From an uncultured Slackia sp. (GTDB lineage Bacteria > Actinomycetota > Coriobacteriia > Coriobacteriales > Eggerthellaceae), in assembly GCA_934661005.1 (NCBI GenBank), contig CAKUIK010000015.1, positions 1 to 48,648 of the forward strand: a stretch of 48,648 nt of DNA, written 5' to 3'. Below, piece after piece: positions 7,968 through 16,482 of the stretch; position 1 is the stretch's first letter; every line of letters begins with the position of its first letter. The position numbers and the translations under genes were made by a program. The notes beneath the pieces are model-generated. The model made no database searches, was not told the DNA's origin, and saw only the letters and a program-made list of their open reading frames with translations.

Positions 7968-8273
7968 CTAGCCGATGCTCTCGATCTTCAGACGAGTGTG
8001 GAGCTGGCGATGGCCGCGCAGCTTCTTGTAGTTCTTGCGCTTCTTGAACTTGAAGACGAGGACCTTGTCGCCCTTGAACTGATCAACGATGGTAGCCACA
8101 ACCTTGGTTTTGGCAGCCTCAGCCGGGTCAGCGACAACCTTGGTGCCGTCGACAACAGCGATAGCCTGCAGCTCAACCTTGTCGCCAATTTCGCCCTGAA
8201 GCTTCTCGGTGACGAGGATGTCGCCAGCAGCAACCTTGTACTGCTTGCCACCAGTCTTAACGATAGCGTACAT
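7968..8273 (-). CDS. rplU: 50S ribosomal protein L21
   Basis: A 101-residue L21, starting MYAIVKTGGKQYKVAAGD and ending with the RNA-binding KFKKRKNYKKLRGHRQLHT segment. The start has AAGGAGAAA upstream. It is the first gene of the operon and has a strong promoter about 130 bases upstream with a hairpin in the leader. Confidence 0.97.
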   Translation of the reverse strand: MYAIVKTGGKQYKVAAGDILVTEKLQGEIGDKVELQAIAVVDGTKVVADPAEAAKTKVVATIVDQFKGDKVLVFKFKKRKNYKKLRGHRQLHTRLKIESIG

Positions 8274-8401
8274 GTATGTTTCTCCTTGGTTTTGCGGGGC
8301 TCAAATGAACCTCTACGTTTACTTCGCTTGCCGTTTGTACAGCGCACGTGAGCGGTGGGAAACGGTTACCGCCAAGTCGCGCCAATACAGCAAACTCCGC
8401 T

Positions 8402-8429
8402 ATTATACGCCGCGAAATTCGTTTGACAA
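8402..8429 (-). promoter_or_regulatory. promoter of the rplU-rpmA operon
   Basis: A -35 box TTGTCA (8424-8429), a 16-bp spacer and a perfect -10 box TATAAT (8402-8407) lie on the minus strand. The leader of about 120 nt contains a stem GCGGT/ACCGC (around 8353-8373), which could take part in ribosomal-protein feedback, although I do not recognise an L21 leader motif. Confidence 0.7.
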
Positions 8430-8471
8430 GAGGGGTTTTGTGGACTCGTCACAAGTTTTCCTCTTCTCGCC

Positions 8472-8625
8472 GGCGGAAGCCGAGTAGGGCCCCATTTGGG
8501 GCCACAGCTCGCTACCGCTTCGCCCTGCGGGCTTCGCTATGCGCTCGCTTGGCTGCGCTTAACATTAAGCGAAAACCATGTTTGAGCGCAGACGGTCCCA
8601 AATGGGGCCCTACTCGGCTTCCGCC
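8472..8625. repeat. long perfect inverted repeat (29-bp arms)
   Basis: The bases 8472-8500 are the exact reverse complement of 8597-8625, with 96 bp between. The arms contain CCGAGTAGGGCCCCATTTGG. The spacer holds a small hairpin CGCTTA/TAAGCG and a segment related, in reverse, to one in the palindrome at 8728-8882. The whole region between the rplU promoter and polA (8430-8911) is non-coding and made of such units. Confidence 0.85.
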
Positions 8626-8727
8626 TACTCGTCTTTGCTCGCCATTGTTCCTCGTCCATCAGTTGAGGGGCGAAAAGGGCTAAGCGGTAGCGAGCCGAAG
8701 TTTCAAATGGGGCACTGCGCGGTTTCT

Positions 8728-8882
8728 GCAGGCGAGGGCGGCTGCGGGGCCGATAGAGGGCGTCGGTGTTCAAACTTGTTCTTCATTCCAAAGTTGAACA
8801 CCGCCAAGCAGGCGCATAGCGAGCCGAAGGCGAGCGGTAGCCTGCTGTGCCCGTCATCGGCTCTGCGGCCGCCCTCGCCTGC
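8728..8882. repeat. second long imperfect inverted repeat with nested hairpins
   Basis: Arms of 27 bp (8728-8754 and 8856-8882) match at 24 positions. Nested inside are CGGTGTTCAA (8764-8773) pairing with TTGAACACCG (8794-8803), and AGCAGGC pairing with GCCTGCT near 8807-8845. The word AGCGAGCCGAAG occurs here and at about 8688. It lies just behind the polA stop. Confidence 0.8.
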
Positions 8883-8911
8883 CCTTCACGCTGCCTTCAG
8901 CCAAACAACGT

Positions 8912-11548
8912 TTAGTGCGCTTCGGCCCAGTTCTCGCCGCTGCTTACTTCGGCGATAAGCGGAACTTTAAGCTCCACAACCGAATCCATGACGCTCGCAA
9001 CCATGTCGGAAAGGCGCTCCACCTCGCCCGCAGGCACGCTGAAGTCAAGTTCGTCATGCACCTGCAGCATGAGCTTCGCTTCGAAGCCGTCGGCGACCAG
9101 GCGGCGTTCAACCTCGTTCATGGCGAGCTTGATAATGTCGGCCGCGCTGCCCTGCATGGGGTGGTTCATCGCCGTGCGCTCGCCGAAGCTGCGCTGCATT
9201 TTGTTGCTCGCCTTCAGCTCGGGAATATGGCGCTTACGGCCGAACATCGTGGTGGCGAACCCGCATGCTTTCGCTTCTTCAACCGTTTCATCGAGGTAAG
9301 CACGCACGCGCGGGTAAGCCTCGAAATAGCGGTCGATCATATCTTGAGCCTCTTTGAAACCGATCCCCAGGCTTTGCGCCAAGCCGAACGCCTGCTGGCC
9401 GTAAACGATGCCGAAGTTCACGGCCTTCGCGCGGCTACGCAGCTGCGGGGTAACCTCTTCCACGGGAACGCCGAACACGCGCGCGGCGGTGTTGGCATGG
9501 AAGTCGGCGCCCGAGCAGAACGCATCGATCAGGTGCTCATCGCCCGACAGATGCGCGAGCAGGCGAAGCTCGATTTGCGAGTAGTCAGCCGAAACGAACA
9601 CATCACCCTCGCGCAGCGGCACAAAGCAAGCGCGCACGCGGCGGCCAAAATCGGTGCGCACGGGAATATTCTGCAGGTTCGGGTCGCTCGATGACAAACG
9701 GCCCGTGGTGGTGACCGTTTGGTTGAAGCTCGTATGCACCAGACCGTCGATGCGGCGCATGCGCGGCAGGGCATCGAGGTAGGTGGATTTCATTTTCGCA
9801 AGTTCGCGATAGCGCAACACCTTGGCAGCAATGGGATGCACGTCCACGAGCTTGCCGAGCGTTTTCGCATCGGTGGAATAGCCGCGCGAGTTCTTCTTGC
9901 CCGCCGGCAGCTCGAGCACCTCGAACAGAATATGGCCGAGCTGCTTGGGCGAATCGACGTTGAACTCCTCGCCTGCAAGCTCGAAAATCTCGGAGCGCAG
10001 CTCCTCAAGTTCGGTCGTGGTTTCCTGCGCCATGCCGGCAAGCTTGTCGACATCGATGCGCGCGCCCACGCGTTCAATTTGCGCGAGCGTTGAAACGAGC
10101 GGCAAGTCGATGCGCTCATACACCTCGAGCGAACCATCGCGCTCAAGCGCCTCGCGCAACGCGTCGGCCAAGCGGTGCGCGACCAAAGCATGCGTCGCAG
10201 CCTGAGCTCGCTCGTCTTCGCATTCGGGCAGCGCGGCCCCCAAATAGGCATCGCACAGAGAGCTGTATTCATATTTCGTGACGTTCGAATTCAGCAGGTA
10301 TGCGGCCAAACCAATGTCGAAGAAGCGCGCCGCGCGCATCTCGGATGCATTGATGAGCGCCGCTTCCGCAGAATCGACCGGATAGATTTCCTGCAACGCG
10401 CGCTTGCAATCGAGCGCGCAGAAGCGGCCCGAGCGCACGATTTCCGCAAACGTCTCGTGGGCATCTTCGCCCTCGAACATGAGCACCGAATCGGGCAGGC
10501 CCACAAACAGGCGGTGTGGCTCGGCGAACAGGCTTTCCTGCGCCTCAATGAGGAATTCCACGCCCAGGCACACGTCGTGTTCCATAGCTGTTTTCAGGGC
10601 GTCGTGCGCATAATCGCCCACGACGGGCGCCAAGCTGGGCAGCTCGAGCGCGGCGGGTGCGGCAAGCGATTCGTCGGCGCCGGCAAGAGCGAGCACCTTG
10701 GCCAAATGCGCGTTGAAACGCACCTCGCCAAAAGCCTCGACAACTTTCGTGCTGTCGAAATCGGGGAATTTCATCCCCTCCAAGTCGAGGTCGAATTCCA
10801 CATCGCGCACGATAGTCGCAACGCGGCGGCTCGTGTACGCGTCTTCCTTATGCTCGGTAAGGTTTTGCAGCTGCTTGCCCTTGAGCTTGTCGAGATTGTC
10901 GTAAATGCCATCGATGCTGCCGTAGTTCTGCAGAAGCTTCGCGGCGGTTTTGTCGCCAATGCCGGGCACGCCAGGAATGTTGTCGGACGAATCGCCCTTC
11001 AAGCCCAAGAAATCGGGGAACTGCGCGGGCGTCACGCCGTAGCGCTCCTCGACTTCGGCGGGACCATAAATCGCCACATCGGTAATGCCCTTTTTCGTGG
11101 TAACCACGTGCGTGCGATCGGTCACGAGCTGGTAGACGTCTTTATCGCCGCTCACGAGCAGGGTTTCGTATCCCAGCTCTTCGTCGCGGGCCGACACCGT
11201 GCCCAACACGTCATCGCCTTCCCAACCCTTCACTCGAATAACGGGCACGTTCATCGATTCGAGCAAATGCTCGATAATCGGGAATTGCGCCTTAAGCTCT
11301 GCATCCATCGGAGGGCGCTGCGCCTTGTACTGCTCGAGCGCCTCCATGCGAAACGCCGGACGGCCGGCATCGAACGCGCACACTACGGCATCGGGGCGCG
11401 CCATTTCGTAGAACTTCAGGAACATGGACAGAAAGCCGAACGCGGCATTCGTGGGCGTGCCATCAGGCGCGTTCATCGTGGCCGGCACCGCATGATAGGC
11501 ACGGTGCATGAGCGAATTGCCGTCGATAACGGCGATTTTCTTTGGCAT
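8912..11548 (-). CDS. polA: DNA polymerase I
   Basis: An 878-residue polymerase for gap filling and repair. Order: 5' nuclease domain (1-290; AVIDGNSLMHRAYHA, GWEGDDVLGT, LVSGDKDVYQLV, LKGDSSDNIPGVPGIGDKTA), a middle 3'-5' exonuclease-like domain (about 300-470) and the polymerase domain (about 480-878) with VSADYSQIELRLLAHLSGD, RAKAVNFGIVYGQQAFGL and LQVHDELDFSV. The middle domain lacks the DxE motif of active proofreading, so it is probably inactive, as in many Gram-positive PolA. The ATG at 11548 has AAGGACG upstream; a likely -10 box (TATACT) is at 11620-11625. Confidence 0.96.
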   Translation of the reverse strand: MPKKIAVIDGNSLMHRAYHAVPATMNAPDGTPTNAAFGFLSMFLKFYEMARPDAVVCAFDAGRPAFRMEALEQYKAQRPPMDAELKAQFPIIEHLLESMNVPVIRVKGWEGDDVLGTVSARDEELGYETLLVSGDKDVYQLVTDRTHVVTTKKGITDVAIYGPAEVEERYGVTPAQFPDFLGLKGDSSDNIPGVPGIGDKTAAKLLQNYGSIDGIYDNLDKLKGKQLQNLTEHKEDAYTSRRVATIVRDVEFDLDLEGMKFPDFDSTKVVEAFGEVRFNAHLAKVLALAGADESLAAPAALELPSLAPVVGDYAHDALKTAMEHDVCLGVEFLIEAQESLFAEPHRLFVGLPDSVLMFEGEDAHETFAEIVRSGRFCALDCKRALQEIYPVDSAEAALINASEMRAARFFDIGLAAYLLNSNVTKYEYSSLCDAYLGAALPECEDERAQAATHALVAHRLADALREALERDGSLEVYERIDLPLVSTLAQIERVGARIDVDKLAGMAQETTTELEELRSEIFELAGEEFNVDSPKQLGHILFEVLELPAGKKNSRGYSTDAKTLGKLVDVHPIAAKVLRYRELAKMKSTYLDALPRMRRIDGLVHTSFNQTVTTTGRLSSSDPNLQNIPVRTDFGRRVRACFVPLREGDVFVSADYSQIELRLLAHLSGDEHLIDAFCSGADFHANTAARVFGVPVEEVTPQLRSRAKAVNFGIVYGQQAFGLAQSLGIGFKEAQDMIDRYFEAYPRVRAYLDETVEEAKACGFATTMFGRKRHIPELKASNKMQRSFGERTAMNHPMQGSAADIIKLAMNEVERRLVADGFEAKLMLQVHDELDFSVPAGEVERLSDMVASVMDSVVELKVPLIAEVSSGENWAEAH

Positions 11549-11619
11549 AATACGTCCTTCGAGACCAATTTCGGCTGCTTGCGCCGCGCACATGGGCGGC
11601 ATGAGGTTGCACTCCGTAA

Positions 11620-11625
11620 AGTATA
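11620..11625 (-). promoter_or_regulatory. possible -10 box for polA
   Basis: TATACT on the minus strand, about 72 bases upstream of the polA start, in the gap between polA and the divergent LtaS-like gene. The -35 region is not convincing. Confidence 0.35.
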
Positions 11626-11753
11626 GCCCGTGCAGCTGACGGAAATCGAGAAGCACCCACAACGCGCAGAAACGCGCCCAATGCCCAGACGGGGGCATGC
11701 GCGCTCGTCGATTCCTTCGAGCTGCGCCCCGCTTTAAAGAAACGGAGCCATCT

Positions 11754-13661
11754 ATGCTCGCTTTGCATATATCACTACCCATTGCATGCGTATTCCTCAT
11801 ATGTGCAGCCTTGCTCGCATGCGCCCTGGCGTTTCGCGCGCAACTGCGCGAGAGGTTCGGCAGCGTGCTCGACCGCGCACGCCCCATCGTGACCATCGCG
11901 TGTATACCCGTGGGCTTCTGGCTTATGGAAGCGCCCTATAACACTATATTGAACCAAATGAGAACCCAATGGGTGGTTTTGAGCCTCATTGTTTTGGCGC
12001 TCATATATACCGTGGTGTATTTCCTGGGCCAGCGCACGAAGGGGGCCATGATCGCGTTTCTTGTGGCATGCTTCGTAAGCGGCGTGGCCAACCACTTCGT
12101 CGCGCAATTCAAAGGCCAGCCCGTTCTGCCTTCCGACGTGCTCGCCATTCATACCGCGGCCTCGGTTGGCGGCGGCTACGAATACGCAATCGACAACACG
12201 CTCGCATTCTGCATTGCCGTAATGCTCGTCGCATTCGCGGCTATCGTGGTTGTTCCGCCCACCAAGCACACTCGCAAGGCCACCATTGCAAACACCGCCC
12301 TTGGCGCCGTTGCCCTTGTCGCGTGCAGCATCGGCTTCTCGACGGTCAACATCGAAAACGACCTGAAGGTCAACGTCGATGTGTGGAGCAGCCTCGATTC
12401 CTACCAGGCGCAGGGCTCGCTTCTCTGCTTCGCGCAACGCGCCCAAAAGCTTTCGCCGCACGAACCCGAGGGCTATTCCGAATCGCGCGCCGCCGAGCTT
12501 CGCACCCAGAAAGCCGCGACCGAAACCGTCGACGAGATCATCGATGATCCGCATGTGGTAAGCGCCGCCGAAGCCACCGACCCCGATGTGCGGCCCACCA
12601 TCATCGCCATCATGAACGAAACGTATTCCGACATTTCCACATACCCGCAGCTGGCGGAAAGCTACGGCGGCCCTGTGCCCTTCTCGACGTATGCGGGAAC
12701 GATTGCCACGGGCAACGTCTACGTTTCGGCAATGGGCGGCGGCACGTGCAACAGCGAGTTCGAGTTCCTCACGGGGTCGAGCATGGGCCTTTTGGGGCCG
12801 GGCGTGTACCCCTACATGCTTTACAACCTTGAAGGCGTCGACAACATCGCGTCGTATTTGAAATCGATCGGCTACGCCACCAGTGCCATTCACCCCGCCG
12901 ACGCGCAGAATTGGCGACGCGATCGCGTGTACGATCAGCTCGGGTTCGACGAGTTCTACGACATCACGAGCTTCGAGGGCGCCGAATATTTCCGCGATAT
13001 GGTCTCAGATGCGGCCACCTACGAAAAAATCCTTCAGCTGCTCGACGAAAGCGAGGAGCCGCAGTTCATCTTCGACGTGACCATCGCCAACCATGGCGGC
13101 TACGACACGGGCACGATTGCCGAAGAAGACCTGATGCACGTCGATATGAACGGCGAGGAATCGGCTGAAGTCAACGAATACGTCACGGCCATCGCGCGCG
13201 CCGACGCTGATTTGGCGACATTCTTGGCGAAGCTTGCGCAGCGCGAAGAGCCCATCGTGGTCGTGCTGTTCGGCGACCACCAGCCGGGATTCGTCGAGCA
13301 GCTCGCGCCCACCGGCGATTCCGACGAAGAACCGACCGTCGACGACGCCCAGCAGCGCTACGTCACGCCCTATATGCTGTGGACGAACAGCGAGCAGCTT
13401 TCGCGCCACGTGCGACACGGCGGCGACACGAGCCTGAATTATCTGGCGGCGACCACGCTGAAAACGGCTGGCCTACCGCTTAGCGAGTATTTCGCGTTCC
13501 TTTACGCCACGAAGCAATCGCTGCCGGCAATCAACCTGAACGGCTACATGGATTCAGAAGGCGTGTGGCATTGGAACGACGACGCCGACAGCTCGTCTGC
13601 CGAAGCGATTTCTGACCTCGCGATTGTGCAGCACCAAAACCTCTTCGACAACGACCAATAG
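11754..13661 (+). CDS. LtaS-type membrane sulfatase-fold transferase (polyglycerol/phosphate-sugar polymer synthesis)
   Basis: A 635-residue protein with about five N-terminal membrane segments (roughly residues 5-30, 50-62, 78-95, 100-118 and 150-170, then 185-200) and an extracellular alkaline-phosphatase-fold domain. That domain has the metal-site NETYSD (E289), the nucleophile region GGGTCNSEFEFLTGSS (T331), HPADAQNWRRD, ANHGGYDTG and FGDHQPG. These match the lipoteichoic acid synthase / phosphoglycerol transferase family. The polymer made in this organism is unknown. The ATG at 11754 has GGAG upstream. It is divergent from polA and ends at a strong terminator. Confidence 0.85.
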   Translation: MLALHISLPIACVFLICAALLACALAFRAQLRERFGSVLDRARPIVTIACIPVGFWLMEAPYNTILNQMRTQWVVLSLIVLALIYTVVYFLGQRTKGAMIAFLVACFVSGVANHFVAQFKGQPVLPSDVLAIHTAASVGGGYEYAIDNTLAFCIAVMLVAFAAIVVVPPTKHTRKATIANTALGAVALVACSIGFSTVNIENDLKVNVDVWSSLDSYQAQGSLLCFAQRAQKLSPHEPEGYSESRAAELRTQKAATETVDEIIDDPHVVSAAEATDPDVRPTIIAIMNETYSDISTYPQLAESYGGPVPFSTYAGTIATGNVYVSAMGGGTCNSEFEFLTGSSMGLLGPGVYPYMLYNLEGVDNIASYLKSIGYATSAIHPADAQNWRRDRVYDQLGFDEFYDITSFEGAEYFRDMVSDAATYEKILQLLDESEEPQFIFDVTIANHGGYDTGTIAEEDLMHVDMNGEESAEVNEYVTAIARADADLATFLAKLAQREEPIVVVLFGDHQPGFVEQLAPTGDSDEEPTVDDAQQRYVTPYMLWTNSEQLSRHVRHGGDTSLNYLAATTLKTAGLPLSEYFAFLYATKQSLPAINLNGYMDSEGVWHWNDDADSSSAEAISDLAIVQHQNLFDNDQ

Positions 13662-13670
13662 CGCACGCAA

Positions 13671-13696
13671 GGGCTCCCATCCGGGAGCCCTTTTCG
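13671..13696 (+). terminator. terminator of the LtaS-like gene
   Basis: The stem GGGCTCCC/GGGAGCCC with loop ATCC is followed by TTTT, starting ten bases behind the stop codon. Confidence 0.85.
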
Positions 13697-13803
13697 TTTG
13701 CAACGGCGACTGAACATCACGCAAAGGCTGCAAAATGCGCAAGGTCTCCCAGTGGAAGCCTTTTCCGTGCGCGCAAGGTGCTGCTTACGCCCTAGCGCAA
13801 AAC

Positions 13804-13826
13804 AAGCCGCTCCGAAGAGCGGCTTG
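13804..13826 (-). terminator. terminator of the metNIQ operon
   Basis: The stem AAGCCGCTC/GAGCGGCTT with loop CGAA is followed on the minus strand by GTTTTG. It lies about 30 bases behind the metQ stop. Confidence 0.65.
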
Positions 13827-13853
13827 CGGCACGATATGAAGAATCGACAGCGA

Positions 13854-14714
13854 TTATTTCTTCAGGTCGTCGAGGCTTGCGGCCTTGCCACCGTAGAGAG
13901 CCATGGCCTCGAAGTGGATCTTGGCGACGCCAACCAGGTCGGAGCCGTTTTCCTCGTTGTAGTTGTCGAGGTAGGGCTGATGCTGGAAGTAGTTCGCATC
14001 AAGGCTGCCGTCGGAAAGGGCGACATTGGGCTGCACGTAGTCGGTGAACTCAACGACCTCGAGCGTCCAACCCTTGGCGGCGAGCAGGTCTTTCGCGGCG
14101 TTCAGAATCTCGGCATGAGGCGTGGGCGAAGCGCCAACCTTAATGGTGGTGTCATCGCCGGTTGCCTGCGGAATGTCGTCAACAACGGTGAACACGGGCA
14201 CGACGGTGCCAGAGTAGGTGTTCGTGATGAAGTCGGAAACCTTCTGGCTCTGCAGCGCGGCGAGCAAGGCCTCGGTCTTGGCAGACTTCTCGTCGCCAGA
14301 GCGAACGGCCACGACGTTGCCGTATTCCTTAGCGGCCTGGGAGTCGGCACCCTCAGCGGCGAAAGCGGTCGAGGGGTCAAGGCCTGCGCCCAAAGCGTAG
14401 TTGCCGTTGATCACAGCAGCGTCAACGTCGGAAAGCGTGCGGGGAACGCTCGCGGCTTCCGTCTCGACGAACTGGATGTTGTAGGGGTTTTCCTTGATGT
14501 CGTTGGTGGTAGCCGTAAGGCCCGCTCCGTCGTTGAGCGTGAGCAAGCCCTCGTCCTGCAGCAGCAGAAGCGCGCGAGCTTCGTTGGTGGCGTCGGACGG
14601 AACGGCGATTTGGAGCTGCGACGACGACGAAGAACCGCAGCCAGAGAGCGCCAGGGCGAGCACGCCCGTGGCAGCGGCGCATGCAGCGATGCGCACAACG
14701 TTTTTCAGGTTCAT
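13854..14714 (-). CDS. metQ: methionine-binding lipoprotein MetQ, halves in swapped order (circular permutation)
   Basis: A 286-residue substrate-binding lipoprotein of the MetQ/NlpA family. A signal peptide ends in the lipobox LSGC (C26). Residues 34-175 hold what is normally the C-terminal half: IAVPSDATNEARALLLLQ, GLLTLNDGAGLTATTNDI, PRTLSDVDAAVINGNYAL. Residues 176-189 look like a linker. Residues 190-286 hold what is normally the N-terminal half: IKVGASPTPHAEIL, EFTDYVQPNVALSDG, LDANYFQHQPYLDNYN, ending at AASLDDLKK. In canonical MetQ the SLDEL segment leads directly into the AVPND segment; here they are the last and first parts of the mature protein. It is one unbroken frame with a good ribosome site (AGGAAAGGG). 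It lies downstream of metN and metI. Confidence 0.93.
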   Translation of the reverse strand: MNLKNVVRIAACAAATGVLALALSGCGSSSSSQLQIAVPSDATNEARALLLLQDEGLLTLNDGAGLTATTNDIKENPYNIQFVETEAASVPRTLSDVDAAVINGNYALGAGLDPSTAFAAEGADSQAAKEYGNVVAVRSGDEKSAKTEALLAALQSQKVSDFITNTYSGTVVPVFTVVDDIPQATGDDTTIKVGASPTPHAEILNAAKDLLAAKGWTLEVVEFTDYVQPNVALSDGSLDANYFQHQPYLDNYNEENGSDLVGVAKIHFEAMALYGGKAASLDDLKK

Positions 14715-14758
14715 AGCGAAACCCTTTCCTTCTTGCGGGCCAAACGGCTCGCACCTTC

Positions 14759-14776
14759 GAAGCGCCTGGGCGCTTC
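14759..14776 (-). other. hairpin between metI and metQ
   Basis: A perfect stem GAAGCGCC/GGCGCTTC with a 2-base loop lies in the 158-bp gap between metI and metQ, without a T run. Such intercistronic stems often protect or adjust the message of a binding protein; that role is inferred here. Confidence 0.45.
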
Positions 14777-14872
14777 CCTTCCCTATTCAAATTCCCTAAA
14801 GGAAATGAACGCAATTTGGATGCACAAATCCAAGGCCAATACATGACCTGGGAAAACTATGCGGAAAAATGA

Positions 14873-15550
14873 TTAGCGAACGCGGTGGTCGATCTTGCGG
14901 GCGATGGCCGAACAAATGCTTTGGGCGATTTGCACGATAATCACGCACAGCACGATCGCCACAACCATGACGTCATCTTGGTAGCGCTGGTAGCCGTAGC
15001 GAATTGCGATGTCGCCAATGCCTCCCGCGCCCACCGTGCCGGCCATAGCCACGAAGCCGAACAGCGTGATGAACGTGATGGACAGGCCGCGCACCAAAGA
15101 CGGCATGCTTTCGGGCAGAAGCACCTTGCTGATGATTTGCCACGTGCTCGCGCCGAAGCTTTGTGCGGCTTCGACGAGGCCGCCGTCGATTTCGGCGAGG
15201 CTTTGCTCAACCATGCGTGCCACAAAGGGTGCGGCCGACACGGTAAGCGGAACAATCGCCGCACCCACGCCGAGCGAAGTGCCCACAATGGCGCGCGTGA
15301 ACGGAATCATGAACACGATAAGGATGATGAACGGAATCGAGCGCATGATGTTCACCACCCAGCCGAGCACGCTATTGAAAACGCGATGCGGGTGCAGGCC
15401 GCCCGGCTCGGTCAAAACAAGCAGAACGCCTACCGGAATGCCAATGACGTAGGCAAACAGCGTCGAGAGCACAGTCATGACGATGGCGTCCCACGTGCCC
15501 TGCGCCATGAGTGCGCCGTATTGGGCGATGAATGCGTTGATCGTTTCCAT
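14873..15550 (-). CDS. metI: methionine ABC transporter permease MetI
   Basis: A 225-residue permease with about five membrane helices and the cytoplasmic coupling loop VEAAQSFGASTWQIISKVLL that contacts MetN. Segments NIMRSIPFIILIV and GFVAMAGTVGAGGIGDIAIRYGYQRY are typical of MetI. The ATG at 15550 overlaps the metN stop by one base (TAATG), so translation is coupled. It forms the importer with MetN and MetQ. Confidence 0.95.
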   Translation of the reverse strand: METINAFIAQYGALMAQGTWDAIVMTVLSTLFAYVIGIPVGVLLVLTEPGGLHPHRVFNSVLGWVVNIMRSIPFIILIVFMIPFTRAIVGTSLGVGAAIVPLTVSAAPFVARMVEQSLAEIDGGLVEAAQSFGASTWQIISKVLLPESMPSLVRGLSITFITLFGFVAMAGTVGAGGIGDIAIRYGYQRYQDDVMVVAIVLCVIIVQIAQSICSAIARKIDHRVR

Positions 15551-16314
15551 TAGTTGCCCCCTTTCGCACACGCGAAGCCCTGGTCGGCCTCGATAAGCAG
15601 ACGCGTTGCGGCACTTTGCGGATTGCCGAACACATCGGCGGTTTTGCCTTGCTCGGCAATGCTGCCGGCTTCGATAACGGCAACCTTGTTGCAAATTTGC
15701 TCGGCAACCGAAAGGGAGTGCGTGATAACGACCATGGTGACGCCAAGTTCTTTGTTGATGTCACGCAGAAGACCTAGGATCGAATGCGTCGTAAGCGTGT
15801 CGAGCGCGCTCGTGGCCTCGTCGCACAGCATGATCTTCGGGTTGGACGCAAGGGCGCGCGCAATGGCGACGCGCTGCTGCTGGCCGCCCGAAAGCTGGCT
15901 GGGGTAATTGTTCGCCTTGCCAGCAAGACCCACGAGTTCGAGCAGCTCAAGCGCGCGAGCTTCGGCCTGCTTCTTCGGCGTGCCGTGAAGCTCAAGCGGG
16001 AACGTGACATTGCGCAGCACCGTGCGCTGAGCGAACAGGCTGAAATTCTGGAAGATCATGCCGATGGACTGGCGCAGGTCGATGAGCTGCTTGCCCGAAT
16101 AATCGGTCACGTCGGCGCCGTCGATAAGCACGCGGCCCGCCGTGGGACGCTCGAGCAAATTGATGCAGCGAACGAGCGTCGACTTGCCCGCGCCCGACTG
16201 GCCGATAATGCCGAACACATCACCCGCCTCGACATGCAAATTAATGTCGCACAGCGCTTCGTGCGCGCCAGCCGAGCCGACGTAGGTTTTCGAAAGGTGA
16301 TCTAAAACAATCAT
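15550..16314 (-). CDS. metN: methionine ABC transporter ATPase MetN, without NIL domain
   Basis: A 254-residue ABC ATPase. Walker A is GQSGAGKST (38-46), the Q-loop region is GMIFQNFSLF, the signature is LSGGQQQRVAIARAL, Walker B is IMLCDEATSALD, and the switch His lies in VVITHSL. The first half reads as MetN throughout. Canonical MetN has about 340 residues, with a C-terminal NIL (ACT-like) domain that binds methionine and shuts transport; here the protein ends at about residue 254 and that domain is missing. The ATG at 16314 has GAGGC upstream. Confidence 0.92.
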   Translation of the reverse strand: MIVLDHLSKTYVGSAGAHEALCDINLHVEAGDVFGIIGQSGAGKSTLVRCINLLERPTAGRVLIDGADVTDYSGKQLIDLRQSIGMIFQNFSLFAQRTVLRNVTFPLELHGTPKKQAEARALELLELVGLAGKANNYPSQLSGGQQQRVAIARALASNPKIMLCDEATSALDTLTTHSILGLLRDINKELGVTMVVITHSLSVAEQICNKVAVIEAGSIAEQGKTADVFGNPQSAATRLLIEADQGFACAKGGN

Positions 16315-16362
16315 GATGCCTCAATAAAGAGATAGAAAATGGAGCAGTTCCGCAGAGATATG

Positions 16363-16377
16363 CGCGGCTAGGCCGCG
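16363..16377 (-). promoter_or_regulatory. leader hairpin behind the upstream ORF
   Basis: The stem CGCGGC/GCCGCG with a 3-base loop begins about 5 bases behind the stop of the upstream ORF (16382) and lies before metN. A competing pairing CCGC/GCGG with sequence just downstream is possible. There is no T run, so if it regulates, it is not a simple intrinsic terminator. Confidence 0.45.
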
Positions 16378-16381
16378 GGCA

Positions 16382-16474
16382 TTACGCCTGAGTGTCAGCG
16401 CACGAACGCGGGCACCCAGGCTTGGGCATCTCGCATGCGCTCATGGACATGATATGTGCGGAAATCGTATTCAT
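16382..16474 (-). CDS. 30-codon near-leaderless upstream ORF of metNIQ (Met/Cys-containing)
   Basis: The ATG at 16474 begins 8 bases behind the -10 box, so transcription is expected to start at or within two or three bases of it, leaving no room for a ribosome site. The 30-residue product contains Met at 1, 9, 11 and 16 (MSMSACEMP) and Cys at 14, 21 and 25 and ends in TAA. A hairpin follows. In mycobacteria, leaderless Cys-rich upstream ORFs control Cys genes by attenuation. A similar sensing role for Met or Cys supply is inferred here, not shown. Confidence 0.5.
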   Translation of the reverse strand: MNTISAHIMSMSACEMPKPGCPRSCADTQA

Positions 16475-16482
16475 AGCTGCGT

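Noticed and set aside
8430..8911. CRISPR-like array
   Set aside because: The repeats are inverted and unevenly spaced, with no regular direct repeats or spacers, and no cas genes.
13854..14714. MetQ order explained by a frameshift or by two joined gene fragments
   Set aside because: There is a single unbroken frame with signal peptide, lipobox, both halves complete, a linker, stop and terminator; nothing is duplicated or missing.
16315..16482. SAM riboswitch or T-box in the metN leader
   Set aside because: No SAM-I core (GGCAACC and partner) and no TGGNACCGCG antiterminator motif; the words TGGGTGCCCGCG are only a partial likeness and lie inside the upstream ORF.
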